A DNA stretch of 7,283 bases from Bacillota bacterium (GCA_012521805.1 JAAYLQ010000194.1:1-7283), one strand, 5' to 3'; positions 1 through 6,182 are shown, numbered from the stretch's first letter. Notes: generated by a model from the sequence alone, not told the origin. Translations and numbers: made by a program.

Positions 1-1
1 A

Positions 2-23
2 GCCAGGACTTAAGAATCCTGGC
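2..23 (-). terminator. Probable rex terminator hairpin, cut by the window edge
   Basis: A perfect 7-bp inverted repeat (GCCAGGA / TCCTGGC) with an 8-base loop begins 6 bases after the rex stop codon. Read on the minus strand, it would end transcription of rex and of the genes upstream. The run of T expected after the stem would fall outside the window (only one T is visible), so the call rests on the stem and its position. Confidence 0.5.
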
Positions 24-29
24 CTTAGT

Positions 30-683
30 TTATTCTCCACTTAAATAATAGGCTAGGCGCTGCAGTTCAAGAGTCAAATCGGTGCTGGCCACCCGGACAT
101 GTTCAGGCACATTCAGCTTGATTGGGGCAAAATTGAGAATCGCCTCAATACCGCCTTTGACCAACTGCATCGCCACGTCTTGGGCAGCATCTGCCGGAAC
201 AGTGATTATCGCCATTTTCACATTGTTTTCCCGCACAAAACTTTCCAGCTCAGCAAGGGGCCGCACTTCGATACCCTCATAGATCCTGCCAAGTTTGGTA
301 GGATCTTGATCAAACAGACCGATAATTTTCAGACTAAAGCTGTCATCGGACTCAAAGCGGCGGATATTGTAGCGGGCTAGAGCGATTCCCAAGCTGCCTG
401 CTCCAACCAAGACAACTTTATGTACTTTATCCAAATTTAAGATGCGCTTCAGTTCAGTGCGCAAGAATTCTACTTCATAACCTACTCCCTGTTTACCAAA
501 TTCACCAAACCAAGCCAGATCTTTGCGAACTAAAGCTGAACCTACTCCTGCTTTCTCTCCCAATTCTTGTGAAGAAATCATTTGGGTTTCGCCCACTCTT
601 GCCACTTCATCTAAAACACGCAGGTATAACGGCAGTCTGCGGACAACTGCATCAGAAATTTTGTTCCACCTCAATGGTCCCAC
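30..683 (-). CDS. rex: Redox-sensing transcriptional repressor Rex
   Basis: Rex is a homodimeric repressor that binds DNA when NADH is low relative to NAD+ and releases it when NADH rises; in Firmicutes it controls fermentation and respiration genes. The 217 residues match the family length. Residues 1-80 form the winged helix, with the recognition region SALVRKDLAWFGEFGKQGVG (about 49-68), which is very close to the family pattern. Residues 88-200 form the Rossmann NADH domain with the glycine motif GAGSLG at 94-99. The last helix (about 201-215) is the usual domain-swapped one. The GTG start at 683 has AGGAGG only 3 bases upstream; a TTG three codons later has a 12-base spacing, so the exact start is uncertain. 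It lies 72 bases after rlmH and is probably last in the operon. I found no clear Rex operator in the gap, so autoregulation is not supported here. Confidence 0.96.
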   Translation of the reverse strand: MGPLRWNKISDAVVRRLPLYLRVLDEVARVGETQMISSQELGEKAGVGSALVRKDLAWFGEFGKQGVGYEVEFLRTELKRILNLDKVHKVVLVGAGSLGIALARYNIRRFESDDSFSLKIIGLFDQDPTKLGRIYEGIEVRPLAELESFVRENNVKMAIITVPADAAQDVAMQLVKGGIEAILNFAPIKLNVPEHVRVASTDLTLELQRLAYYLSGE

Positions 684-755
684 GCTCCTCCTGTTAAGTA
701 ATGGTATTTCGATTATTTCTACTGATTTCCTCCCCCAAGAGGATTGACATCTCCT

Positions 756-1235
756 TTACTTATGATATTTCTCATTGCGGATTATTGTCATCGCTCGATA
801 AATCTGCTCCATTAAAATTAACCGCATCAGCTGGTGAGGAAATGTCATCTCGGAAAATGAAAGTAAATAATCAGCCCGGTCGAGCACACTATCTGCTAAA
901 CCAAGGGCTCCGCCGATAATCAGCACAATATTTCCCTGCTCATAGATACTCTGGTTTTCCAATAAAGCTGCGAACTGCCGAGAACTGAGCTGCTTACCTC
1001 TTCTATCAAGGGCAATCACATAATACCGATCAGGTACCGCAGCTAAAATTCGTTCAGCCTCCCTAGCCTTCACCGCAGCAGCATTTTTTTCACTTAAAGG
1101 TTCTGTAAAGGACTCGTCCTTAACTTCCCTGACCTCGACCTTTGCATAGGTTTTGAGGCGCTTCAAATATTCATTTATTCCTGCTGTTAAATATTTCTCC
1201 CTCACTTTACCAACACAGATAATCAATATGTTCAT
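756..1235 (-). CDS. rlmH: 23S rRNA (pseudouridine1915-N3)-methyltransferase RlmH
   Basis: RlmH is a small SPOUT-fold enzyme that uses S-adenosylmethionine to methylate N3 of pseudouridine 1915 in helix 69 of 23S rRNA on assembled ribosomes; it acts as a homodimer in the cytoplasm. The 159 residues are the usual family length. The N-terminus MNILIICVGK, the SAM-site loop IGGALGL (about 107-113), FPHQLMR (132-138) and the C-terminal NEKYHK (154-159) are family hallmarks. The last motif has Lys where the family usually has Pro (HPYH or EPYH). The reading frame stays open for 57 further codons upstream, but the ATG at 1235 is chosen because GGGAGGG lies 5 bases before it and the protein then starts exactly like its family. 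It follows htrA by 46 bases; an htrA-type gene beside rlmH is also seen in Bacillus subtilis. Confidence 0.97.
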   Translation of the reverse strand: MNILIICVGKVREKYLTAGINEYLKRLKTYAKVEVREVKDESFTEPLSEKNAAAVKAREAERILAAVPDRYYVIALDRRGKQLSSRQFAALLENQSIYEQGNIVLIIGGALGLADSVLDRADYLLSFSEMTFPHQLMRLILMEQIYRAMTIIRNEKYHK

Positions 1236-1240
1236 CGACA

Positions 1241-1247
1241 CCCTCCC
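1241..1247 (-). promoter_or_regulatory. rlmH ribosome binding site that decides the start
   Basis: GGGAGGG on the minus strand sits 5 bases before the ATG at 1235. It selects the 159-residue RlmH over the longer open frame that begins inside htrA. Confidence 0.8.
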
Positions 1248-1260
1248 GCAGCCAATAAAT

Positions 1261-1283
1261 AATCCAGGGTATAGCCCTGGATT
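1261..1283 (-). terminator. Hairpin at the htrA/rlmH junction, possible weak terminator or processing site
   Basis: A perfect 9-bp inverted repeat (AATCCAGGG / CCCTGGATT) with a 5-base loop overlaps the htrA stop codon. On the minus strand it is followed by ATTATTTATT, which is T-rich but not a proper T-run. It could lower read-through into rlmH, stabilise the htrA message or mark a cleavage point. It need not end transcription completely. Confidence 0.4.
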
Positions 1284-2343
1284 AGAGTTGAACCTCCGCT
1301 TGTTGCCGCTCCTCGCCACGATAGTATTCCAGCTGCAGCAATCCACCAAAGCCGGTTTCCTGAACCGCATCCCTAAGCTCGCGCATCCCGGCGATCTCCT
1401 GGCCATTTACAGCCACAATAATATCTCCCGGCCGCAGTCCAGCTTGATCAGCAGGACTATCCCTTATTACTCTAGTGATAAACGCACCGCGCTCAACAGC
1501 TATTTTTGCATCGGTTTGTTCACGAATTGTTTGGGCTAAAGCAGGGAATAAGCTCCCCCCCAGCACTCCTAAACGCAGTGGCTTGCCATGCTCAATAATC
1601 TGATCGGCAACTAGTTTTGCAGTTTTGGCAGGAATTGCAAATCCTATTCCCTCTGCCTGCGCGATAATCGCAGTATTGATCCCGATCACCTGGCTGTTCA
1701 AATCCACCAGCGGTCCACCAGAATTACCTGGATTGATTGCCGCATCAGTCTGAATCATACCTTCTAAAAAGCGATTGTTCTCGGGATCAACCAGCAGATC
1801 GCGGTTTACCGCACTAACCACACCTGTGGTAACAGTGTTATCTTGACCAAGGGGATTGCCAATTGCAATTACCTGCTGGCCCACTCGGATTTCATCAGAA
1901 TTTCCCAGAGAGATAACAGGAAGATCCTGAGCGTCGATTTTCAAAACTGCTAAATCGGATAACTCATCACTGCCGACTATTTCAGCTGGGAAGCTGCGTC
2001 CATCCGGCAGCCGAACCAAAATCTGTTCCGCGTCAGCAACCACATGATGGTTGGTAAGGATGTATCCGTCAGACCGATAAATCACTCCCGAGCCGACTCC
2101 CTGCTGCTCTTCCAGTGTCTGGAAGAAAAATTGATCCACAACAACCTTCGCCAATGTTTCAATTTTTACTGTTGCAGGTCCTACATTTTGAACCACTCTT
2201 ACCCCTGGTTCTTCCCAATTGCCCTGCGGAGTTTGTGACTCAACCTCATCCTCCATGGGTATTTCTCCAGGCTGCTGCAAAAGCCAGCCAAAAGATACAA
2301 TGCAGACAACTAACAAGAAAACAACTGCTGCTTTTCTAACCAA
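1282..2343 (-). CDS. htrA: Membrane-anchored HtrA/Deg-family serine protease with one PDZ domain
   Basis: This is a trypsin-like envelope protease that would degrade or refold damaged exported proteins. From the TTG start it is 353 residues. Residues 5-22 are a hydrophobic anchor or uncleaved signal, followed by an acidic linker to about 45. The protease domain (about 50-250) carries the triad: His100 in TNHHVV, Asp130 in SDLAVLKID and Ser208 in GNSGGPL. One PDZ domain covers about 255-350, with PADQAGLRPGDIIVAVNG as its core. The frame is open to a TTG at 2382, but that codon has no ribosome site; the TTG at 2343 has AAAGGGGG 7 bases upstream and places the anchor at the very N-terminus. In a diderm cell the catalytic part would sit in the periplasm. 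It follows mlaD by 64 bases and precedes rlmH, so it probably shares the operon. Whether it acts on MlaD or outer-membrane proteins is inference. Confidence 0.95.
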   Translation of the reverse strand: MVRKAAVVFLLVVCIVSFGWLLQQPGEIPMEDEVESQTPQGNWEEPGVRVVQNVGPATVKIETLAKVVVDQFFFQTLEEQQGVGSGVIYRSDGYILTNHHVVADAEQILVRLPDGRSFPAEIVGSDELSDLAVLKIDAQDLPVISLGNSDEIRVGQQVIAIGNPLGQDNTVTTGVVSAVNRDLLVDPENNRFLEGMIQTDAAINPGNSGGPLVDLNSQVIGINTAIIAQAEGIGFAIPAKTAKLVADQIIEHGKPLRLGVLGGSLFPALAQTIREQTDAKIAVERGAFITRVIRDSPADQAGLRPGDIIVAVNGQEIAGMRELRDAVQETGFGGLLQLEYYRGEERQQAEVQL

Positions 2344-2370
2344 GGTACATCCCCCTTTCTGATGTACCTT
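2342..2370. promoter_or_regulatory. Perfect 10-bp inverted repeat enclosing the htrA ribosome site
   Basis: AAGGTACATC and GATGTACCTT are exact reverse complements separated by 9 bases. In the htrA message the 9-base loop is AGAAAGGGG, which holds most of the ribosome site, and the far arm ends with the first two bases of the TTG start codon. It can therefore act as an RNA hairpin gating translation, or as a dyad operator for a dimeric DNA-binding protein. It has no T-run in the minus direction, so it is not a normal terminator. The regulator, if any, is unknown. Confidence 0.6.
2351..2358 (-). promoter_or_regulatory. htrA ribosome binding site that decides the TTG start
   Basis: AAAGGGGG on the minus strand lies 7 bases before the TTG at 2343. 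No comparable site precedes the alternative TTG at 2382. Most of it is in the loop of the surrounding inverted repeat; its last G forms part of the stem. Confidence 0.75.
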
Positions 2371-2407
2371 TAGTTTAACCAAATTCAGCTGTTAACTTGT
2401 GAGCAAA

Positions 2408-4582
2408 TTAAAATTTCCGCTCAATACCTACACTCAATCCTTCCCGATGGAGTACATCCTGCAGCACAACACCGATAACCCAATCCGGCGTCCACGAATA
2501 ATCCGCTTTTAAAGTTAAGGTTGGAGCTCCGGTGGTCAGATCCTTCAGCTCAGCAGTTAATCCCCATTTATCGGTAATATTTCCATCCAATCCAATTCCC
2601 AAGCTGGTATCAATAATTCCATAGCGCTGCCGCAGCCTGCCTGTTTGCCGGCCGTACTGCAGCTGGAGGCGGTTGCCGCCCTCAGTACCAAGAATATCGC
2701 TCATACCAACTAAGATAAACGAGTTGCTGTCATGGGGCTTAAATTCAAAATCAATATTGGCCATCAGCCGCCGCTCTGGTGACAGACTATAGTGGGCGCT
2801 CCAATTGGATCTGATCTCAACCTTTTCGCCCATTGTCTTAACCTTTTCGATATCCTCATTCAATTTTTGAATAGTGGTCATCGTATCCTGCAGATTAGCA
2901 AACACCCCTGTATCAGAACTGAAACTGTCTGATACTCTGGTAATAAGCTGCGCCAACTCACTGGTACCTGTTTCAATGTTGGCTAATGTTGTCCGTAAGT
3001 TTTCAGCAGTTTCACCTTCAGCAGTAACATCATCAATAAAGAGATTAATTCTAGCAATGCTCTGTTCAACCCCAGAAACAATGCTCTTGATATTACTCAA
3101 TGCCTCAAGGGACTCATTGCTGAAGCTTTGGACATCTGTGTTCAGCTGCACAACCATGCTGTTAATTTCGGTTGTTACCGCGTGAACATTTGCGGAAATT
3201 CCCTCGAGATCCGCCATGATCGCTGCTACACTGTCCGGATCCACCGCTGTGCTCACATTTCTTAAGTTCTCAACCACATCACTAACTCCAGCTAAAAGCT
3301 CATCTAATCTTAAACTTGCCAGCGTATGGGAAAAACTCTGCAGATCCGAAGTCACACCTGCTAACATTTCTTCGAAATCAAAAGCAGCCAGTCTGCCTGT
3401 AAAATCTCCCAGCTGAGCAGACATTTCCTGCCAACCGATTGCACTCAACTCATCGGTTACAATCATAAGGTCCGCCACAATCTGTTCGATTGGCAGCTGA
3501 GTTAACTTCGCAGATAAATCATGAATGTTGCTGCCAATCTCCTCCAGCGGAATGTGAGAAAGATTGTTGGCGACAATCTGCAGGTCTGCTGCAATTTCCT
3601 TTAGTGGAATCTCAGCCAGCAGAGCAGTAAACTGAGCAATCTCTGCACCACGCTGGTCTAAATTCAACCCTTTAATCTGCTCGGTAACAAGCATAATTTC
3701 GTCAATCAATGGTTGGATTTCAACTGCAGCCAGCATTGCTGTAAACTGCCGCAGATCCGATTCGATCGCTGTAAAATTTAAAGCTGCCAGCTGTTGTGTA
3801 ATCTGTTGAACATCTCCAGCCAGTTCGCCTAAAGGAATCGTGTTTAGGGTTGCTGCGAACTGATTGATCTCATTAATTGGCTCTACAAGGTTGATGCTGG
3901 CAAGCTGCTGCGAGAACTTCTGAATATCGGCAAATATGCTGCGCAGATCGAGTTCCGGAACCTGCTCCGTTAATACTGCCACATCGTCCACCACAGTCTG
4001 AACAGTCGCAGCCACATCTGCAACTTGCTCCACTGCAGTTTTAAGACTAGTAACTGTATCTTTCAGCAGTTCCCCAGCCTCTGCCAAACTTGACTGCATT
4101 TCCTCCGAAGCAGCTATTTCGGTGATTGATTCAATAACCAGATTTAAACCCCGCAGACCTTTCTCCACCTCGTGAATCATGCTGTCAATATTGACTGGAT
4201 TGATTCCCGCGATTAAAGCTGTAGGATCTAATGGTTCTTGGGCTTGCCCTGGCTTAATTGCAATATATTTATCTCCCAGTACACCTGAGGTAGCGATTAC
4301 AAACTCTGAATCTGCAGGAATCAGCAGTTCTCGATCAAGTCTAACCTTAACCAATACAGCATTGCTGGCTAACTGCACCGCTGTAACATTACCAACATTG
4401 ACCCCAGCATAGCGAACCGGCGCACCTTCAAGCAGGCCATCCACATTCTGAAAAGCCAATGTTAGCTCAATAGCATCAGAGCCTCTAAAATCAATTCTGC
4501 CAACAGCCATAGCCATAGCTGCAAATAAGATTATGCTTAACAGCACAGTGACCCCTGCTTTAGCTTCTGGTGATAGCTGCAT
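2408..4582 (-). CDS. mlaD: Long MlaD-type MCE protein with helical 19-residue repeats and C-terminal barrel-like region
   Basis: This is the substrate-binding MCE subunit of an Mla-type phospholipid ABC transporter; MCE domains form hexameric rings on MlaE and pass lipid through a central pore. At 724 residues it is about four times the length of E. coli MlaD. Residues 11-29 are an inner-membrane anchor and about 38-112 are a single MCE domain (FQNVDGLLEGAPVRYAGVNV, then SGVLGDKYIAI). Residues 133-587 look helical throughout and include the 19-residue repeats at 194-444. Residues 588-724 are rich in alternating polar and apolar beta strands and end in LSVGIERKF, with a terminal aromatic as in outer-membrane barrels. 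A protein spanning from inner to outer membrane is inferred. The start is the ATG at 4582, after G7 at a 4-base spacing; it overlaps mlaF by 23 bases, suggesting coupled translation. The symbol reflects the family, not full-length orthology with E. coli MlaD. Confidence 0.9.
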   Translation of the reverse strand: MQLSPEAKAGVTVLLSIILFAAMAMAVGRIDFRGSDAIELTLAFQNVDGLLEGAPVRYAGVNVGNVTAVQLASNAVLVKVRLDRELLIPADSEFVIATSGVLGDKYIAIKPGQAQEPLDPTALIAGINPVNIDSMIHEVEKGLRGLNLVIESITEIAASEEMQSSLAEAGELLKDTVTSLKTAVEQVADVAATVQTVVDDVAVLTEQVPELDLRSIFADIQKFSQQLASINLVEPINEINQFAATLNTIPLGELAGDVQQITQQLAALNFTAIESDLRQFTAMLAAVEIQPLIDEIMLVTEQIKGLNLDQRGAEIAQFTALLAEIPLKEIAADLQIVANNLSHIPLEEIGSNIHDLSAKLTQLPIEQIVADLMIVTDELSAIGWQEMSAQLGDFTGRLAAFDFEEMLAGVTSDLQSFSHTLASLRLDELLAGVSDVVENLRNVSTAVDPDSVAAIMADLEGISANVHAVTTEINSMVVQLNTDVQSFSNESLEALSNIKSIVSGVEQSIARINLFIDDVTAEGETAENLRTTLANIETGTSELAQLITRVSDSFSSDTGVFANLQDTMTTIQKLNEDIEKVKTMGEKVEIRSNWSAHYSLSPERRLMANIDFEFKPHDSNSFILVGMSDILGTEGGNRLQLQYGRQTGRLRQRYGIIDTSLGIGLDGNITDKWGLTAELKDLTTGAPTLTLKADYSWTPDWVIGVVLQDVLHREGLSVGIERKF
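2411..2821 (-). other. Region coding the predicted outer-membrane beta-barrel of MlaD
   Basis: Residues 588-724 change abruptly from helical to strand-rich. I count about 8-10 candidate strands with alternating apolar residues (for example near 604-615, 620-629, 637-644, 673-681, 687-697, 701-710 and 715-724), joined by short polar turns. The final Phe after alternating apolar positions resembles the signal read by the BamA/Omp85 insertion machinery. Whether each chain forms its own small barrel or several chains share one cannot be told from sequence. Confidence 0.65.
3251..4003 (-). repeat. 19-residue (57-base) tandem repeat within mlaD
   Basis: Residues 194-402 divide into 11 units of exactly 19 residues without gaps. 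The pattern is: apolar at positions 1, 4, 8, 11, 15 and 18, often Thr or Ser at 12, and Pro, Asn, Gly, Asp or Glu at 19. Examples are LGELAGDVQQITQQLAALN (251-269) and LKEIAADLQIVANNLSHIP (327-345). A 23-residue unit (403-425, a 4-residue insertion) and one more 19-residue unit (426-444) follow. The units are diverged in DNA and protein, so this is an old structural repeat and not a recent expansion. Confidence 0.85.
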
Positions 4583-5321
4583 GATACCCCCCCTGTTCCC
4601 CTTGACCTCCGGTCAGAAATTTTTGGACTAATGGCAAGTTTGCTTTCTGCATTTCTGCCGCAGTTCCTACAAAAATAATTTCGCCATTGTTTAACAAAGC
4701 GATCCGATCTGCAATCTCAAATGCACCAGCTAAGTCATGGGTCACCACAACCGATGTTACCTGAAGCCGCTGATTTAAATCTTTAATCAATTTGAGAATG
4801 GTATTGCTGGTCATCGGATCTAAGCCCGAGGTTGGTTCATCGTATAAAATAGCCTGCGGTTTCATGGCGATCGCCCGAGCCAAACCCACACGTTTCTGCA
4901 TCCCACCGCTGAGTTCAGCCGGCATCTTGTTTTCAATCCCACTTAAACCGACCAACGCCAAGGTTTCTTTTACCCTGTTAGCCAATTCTGCCTTGGTAAT
5001 TTTTTCTTTCCGCCAAGCAAAGCTGACATTTTCAGCAACAGTGAGGGAGTCAAATAATGCAGCCGATTGAAATACCATGCCAACCTGTCGGCGGATTTGG
5101 GTCAATTCCTTTTCCGATGCTCTGCTGATATCTTTTCCGTCAACAATTACAGCACCAGAATTGGGGCGAATTAAGCCGTTAAGCAAACGCAGAATAGTAC
5201 TTTTTCCCGCTCCGCTTAAACCCATAATGACAAAGATCTCACCCTGATTAATCGACAGGTTAATCTGCTTTAAAATTTGATTGCCGTCGGCACTGTAACA
5301 AACATCTTTTAATACAAACAT
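4560..5321 (-). CDS. mlaF: Mla-type ABC transporter ATP-binding protein
   Basis: This is the cytoplasmic ATPase that powers lipid movement through the MlaE permease and MlaD. All nucleotide-binding motifs are intact in its 253 residues: Walker A GLSGAGKST (34-42), Q-loop Gln85, signature LSGGM (137-141), Walker B AILYDEP with Asp161 and Glu162, D-loop SGLD (165-168) and the switch His195. The sequence GMVFQSAALFDSLTVAENV is typical of the MlaF branch of ABC ATPases. The ATG at 5321 has GGAGG 9 bases upstream. It starts 18 bases after the mlaE stop, and its last 23 bases overlap mlaD. The C-terminal tail after about residue 237 is short and rich in Gly and Gln; it is encoded partly by a run of seven G that doubles as the mlaD ribosome site. 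No MlaB-like STAS gene is present beside it. Confidence 0.95.
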   Translation of the reverse strand: MFVLKDVCYSADGNQILKQINLSINQGEIFVIMGLSGAGKSTILRLLNGLIRPNSGAVIVDGKDISRASEKELTQIRRQVGMVFQSAALFDSLTVAENVSFAWRKEKITKAELANRVKETLALVGLSGIENKMPAELSGGMQKRVGLARAIAMKPQAILYDEPTSGLDPMTSNTILKLIKDLNQRLQVTSVVVTHDLAGAFEIADRIALLNNGEIIFVGTAAEMQKANLPLVQKFLTGGQGEQGGYHAAITRS

Positions 5322-5339
5322 ATATGCCGTCCTCCAAGT

Positions 5340-6077
5340 TTACCACATCAAGGCAGAAAGGAAATAATTGCAGATAAAAATTCCAATCATGCTGCTGACC
5401 ACTGCTGAAATTGTAGCCGTTCCTACTCCTTGAGCTCCTCTTTCAGTCTTTAAGCCATGGACACAGCCGGAAATAGCAACAATGATACCAAACACCGCTG
5501 CTTTGATTAAACTGCAGCAGATATCATAAAAGGATATGGAGCGTATTGAGGATTGATAAAAAACCATAGGAATAATTCCAACCTGATTAACTGCGACCAC
5601 AAATCCGCCAAACATTCCAATTAGATGAGCAAAAACCGTTAAAGCTGGCACCATGATCATACAAGCAAAAAAACGGGGTGCGACCAAGTATTGGACCGGA
5701 TCAGCAGCCAAGGCTTTAAGGGCATCAATCTGTTCGGTAACCTTCATCGTGCCAATTTCTGCGGCAATCGCCGAGCCAGCCCTGCCGGCGACAACCACCC
5801 CAGTTAAAACTGCTCCCAACTCTCTGATAATCGCTAGGCCGAGTAGTTGACCGATCAGTGATTCTGCTCCAAATGCCTTTAATTCCTGCGCCACTTGCAA
5901 TGAAAATACCATGCCGGTAAAACCGTTAATTATCAAAACTAACGGAATCGATTTTACCCCTAACTCCACCATCTGTTTTACAGTTATTTTGAGCTCTACA
6001 TCGCCGCGAAAAATATAGTAAACTGTTTCGACTATTAATCGGGCGACCTGTCCTACCCGTTCAAGAAATTTAATCAT
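5340..6077 (-). CDS. mlaE: Mla-type ABC transporter permease
   Basis: This is the integral inner-membrane permease of the lipid transporter; two copies would pair with two MlaF and carry an MlaD ring on the periplasmic side. Its 245 residues are close to the usual length. The family motif RELGAVLTGVVVAGRAGSAI and the following AAEIGTMKVTEQIDAL cover about 85-120. The apolar segments near 44-64, 78-98, 137-167, 191-206 and 224-243 suit the MlaE fold, and an N-terminal amphipathic helix (about 1-25) is usual. The ATG at 6077 is preceded by AGGGG at 8 bases. It is the first gene of the mlaE-mlaF-mlaD run and begins about 110 bases after folD, beyond the folD terminator. Confidence 0.95.
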   Translation of the reverse strand: MIKFLERVGQVARLIVETVYYIFRGDVELKITVKQMVELGVKSIPLVLIINGFTGMVFSLQVAQELKAFGAESLIGQLLGLAIIRELGAVLTGVVVAGRAGSAIAAEIGTMKVTEQIDALKALAADPVQYLVAPRFFACMIMVPALTVFAHLIGMFGGFVVAVNQVGIIPMVFYQSSIRSISFYDICCSLIKAAVFGIIVAISGCVHGLKTERGAQGVGTATISAVVSSMIGIFICNYFLSALMW

Positions 6078-6113
6078 TACAAGAACCCCTTGATATGTCC
6101 ATAAAATGACTTA

Positions 6114-6141
6114 TCTATATATTCTTGGCAGGTATGTTGAA
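6114..6141 (-). promoter_or_regulatory. Candidate promoter for the mlaEFD operon
   Basis: On the minus strand TTCAAC (6136-6141) and TATAGA (6114-6119) are 16 bases apart, each matching 4 of 6 sigma-A consensus positions. They lie just after the folD terminator and would give a leader of about 30 bases before mlaE. The position is convincing; the sequence match is only moderate. Confidence 0.35.
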
Positions 6142-6149
6142 CTCCTGCG

Positions 6150-6182
6150 AAAAAGACGCTTCCCATTCCCGGACGCGTCTTT
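6150..6182 (-). terminator. Rho-independent terminator of folD
   Basis: Seven bases after the folD stop, AAAGACGC and GCGTCTTT form an 8-bp stem around a 15-base loop. On the minus strand the stem runs straight into TTTTT. It separates folD from the mla operon, although the long loop may make it leaky. Confidence 0.75.

Noticed and set aside
694..750. 18-codon open frame between rlmH and rex, ending just before the rex ribosome site
   Set aside because: The AAAGGAG before its ATG has no spacing, so it is unlikely to be translated, and nothing marks it as a leader peptide.
1236..1406. 57-codon N-terminal extension of RlmH
   Set aside because: It lies mostly inside htrA, has no family similarity, and the strong ribosome site before 1235 gives the normal RlmH start.
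2330..2353. Mini-frame ATG TAC CTT GGT TAG overlapping the htrA start
   Set aside because: Its ATG directly abuts the G run, leaving no spacing for initiation, and four codons are too few to support a claim.
2385..2415. Possible Rex operator near the mlaD/htrA gap (TTGTGA followed by TTAA)
   Set aside because: Only one half-site resembles the Rex pattern; the second half does not match the required inverted copy.
3216..3416. Plus-strand open frames within mlaD and other genes
   Set aside because: They are low-complexity mirror readings of the minus-strand genes, with no ribosome sites and no recognisable domains.
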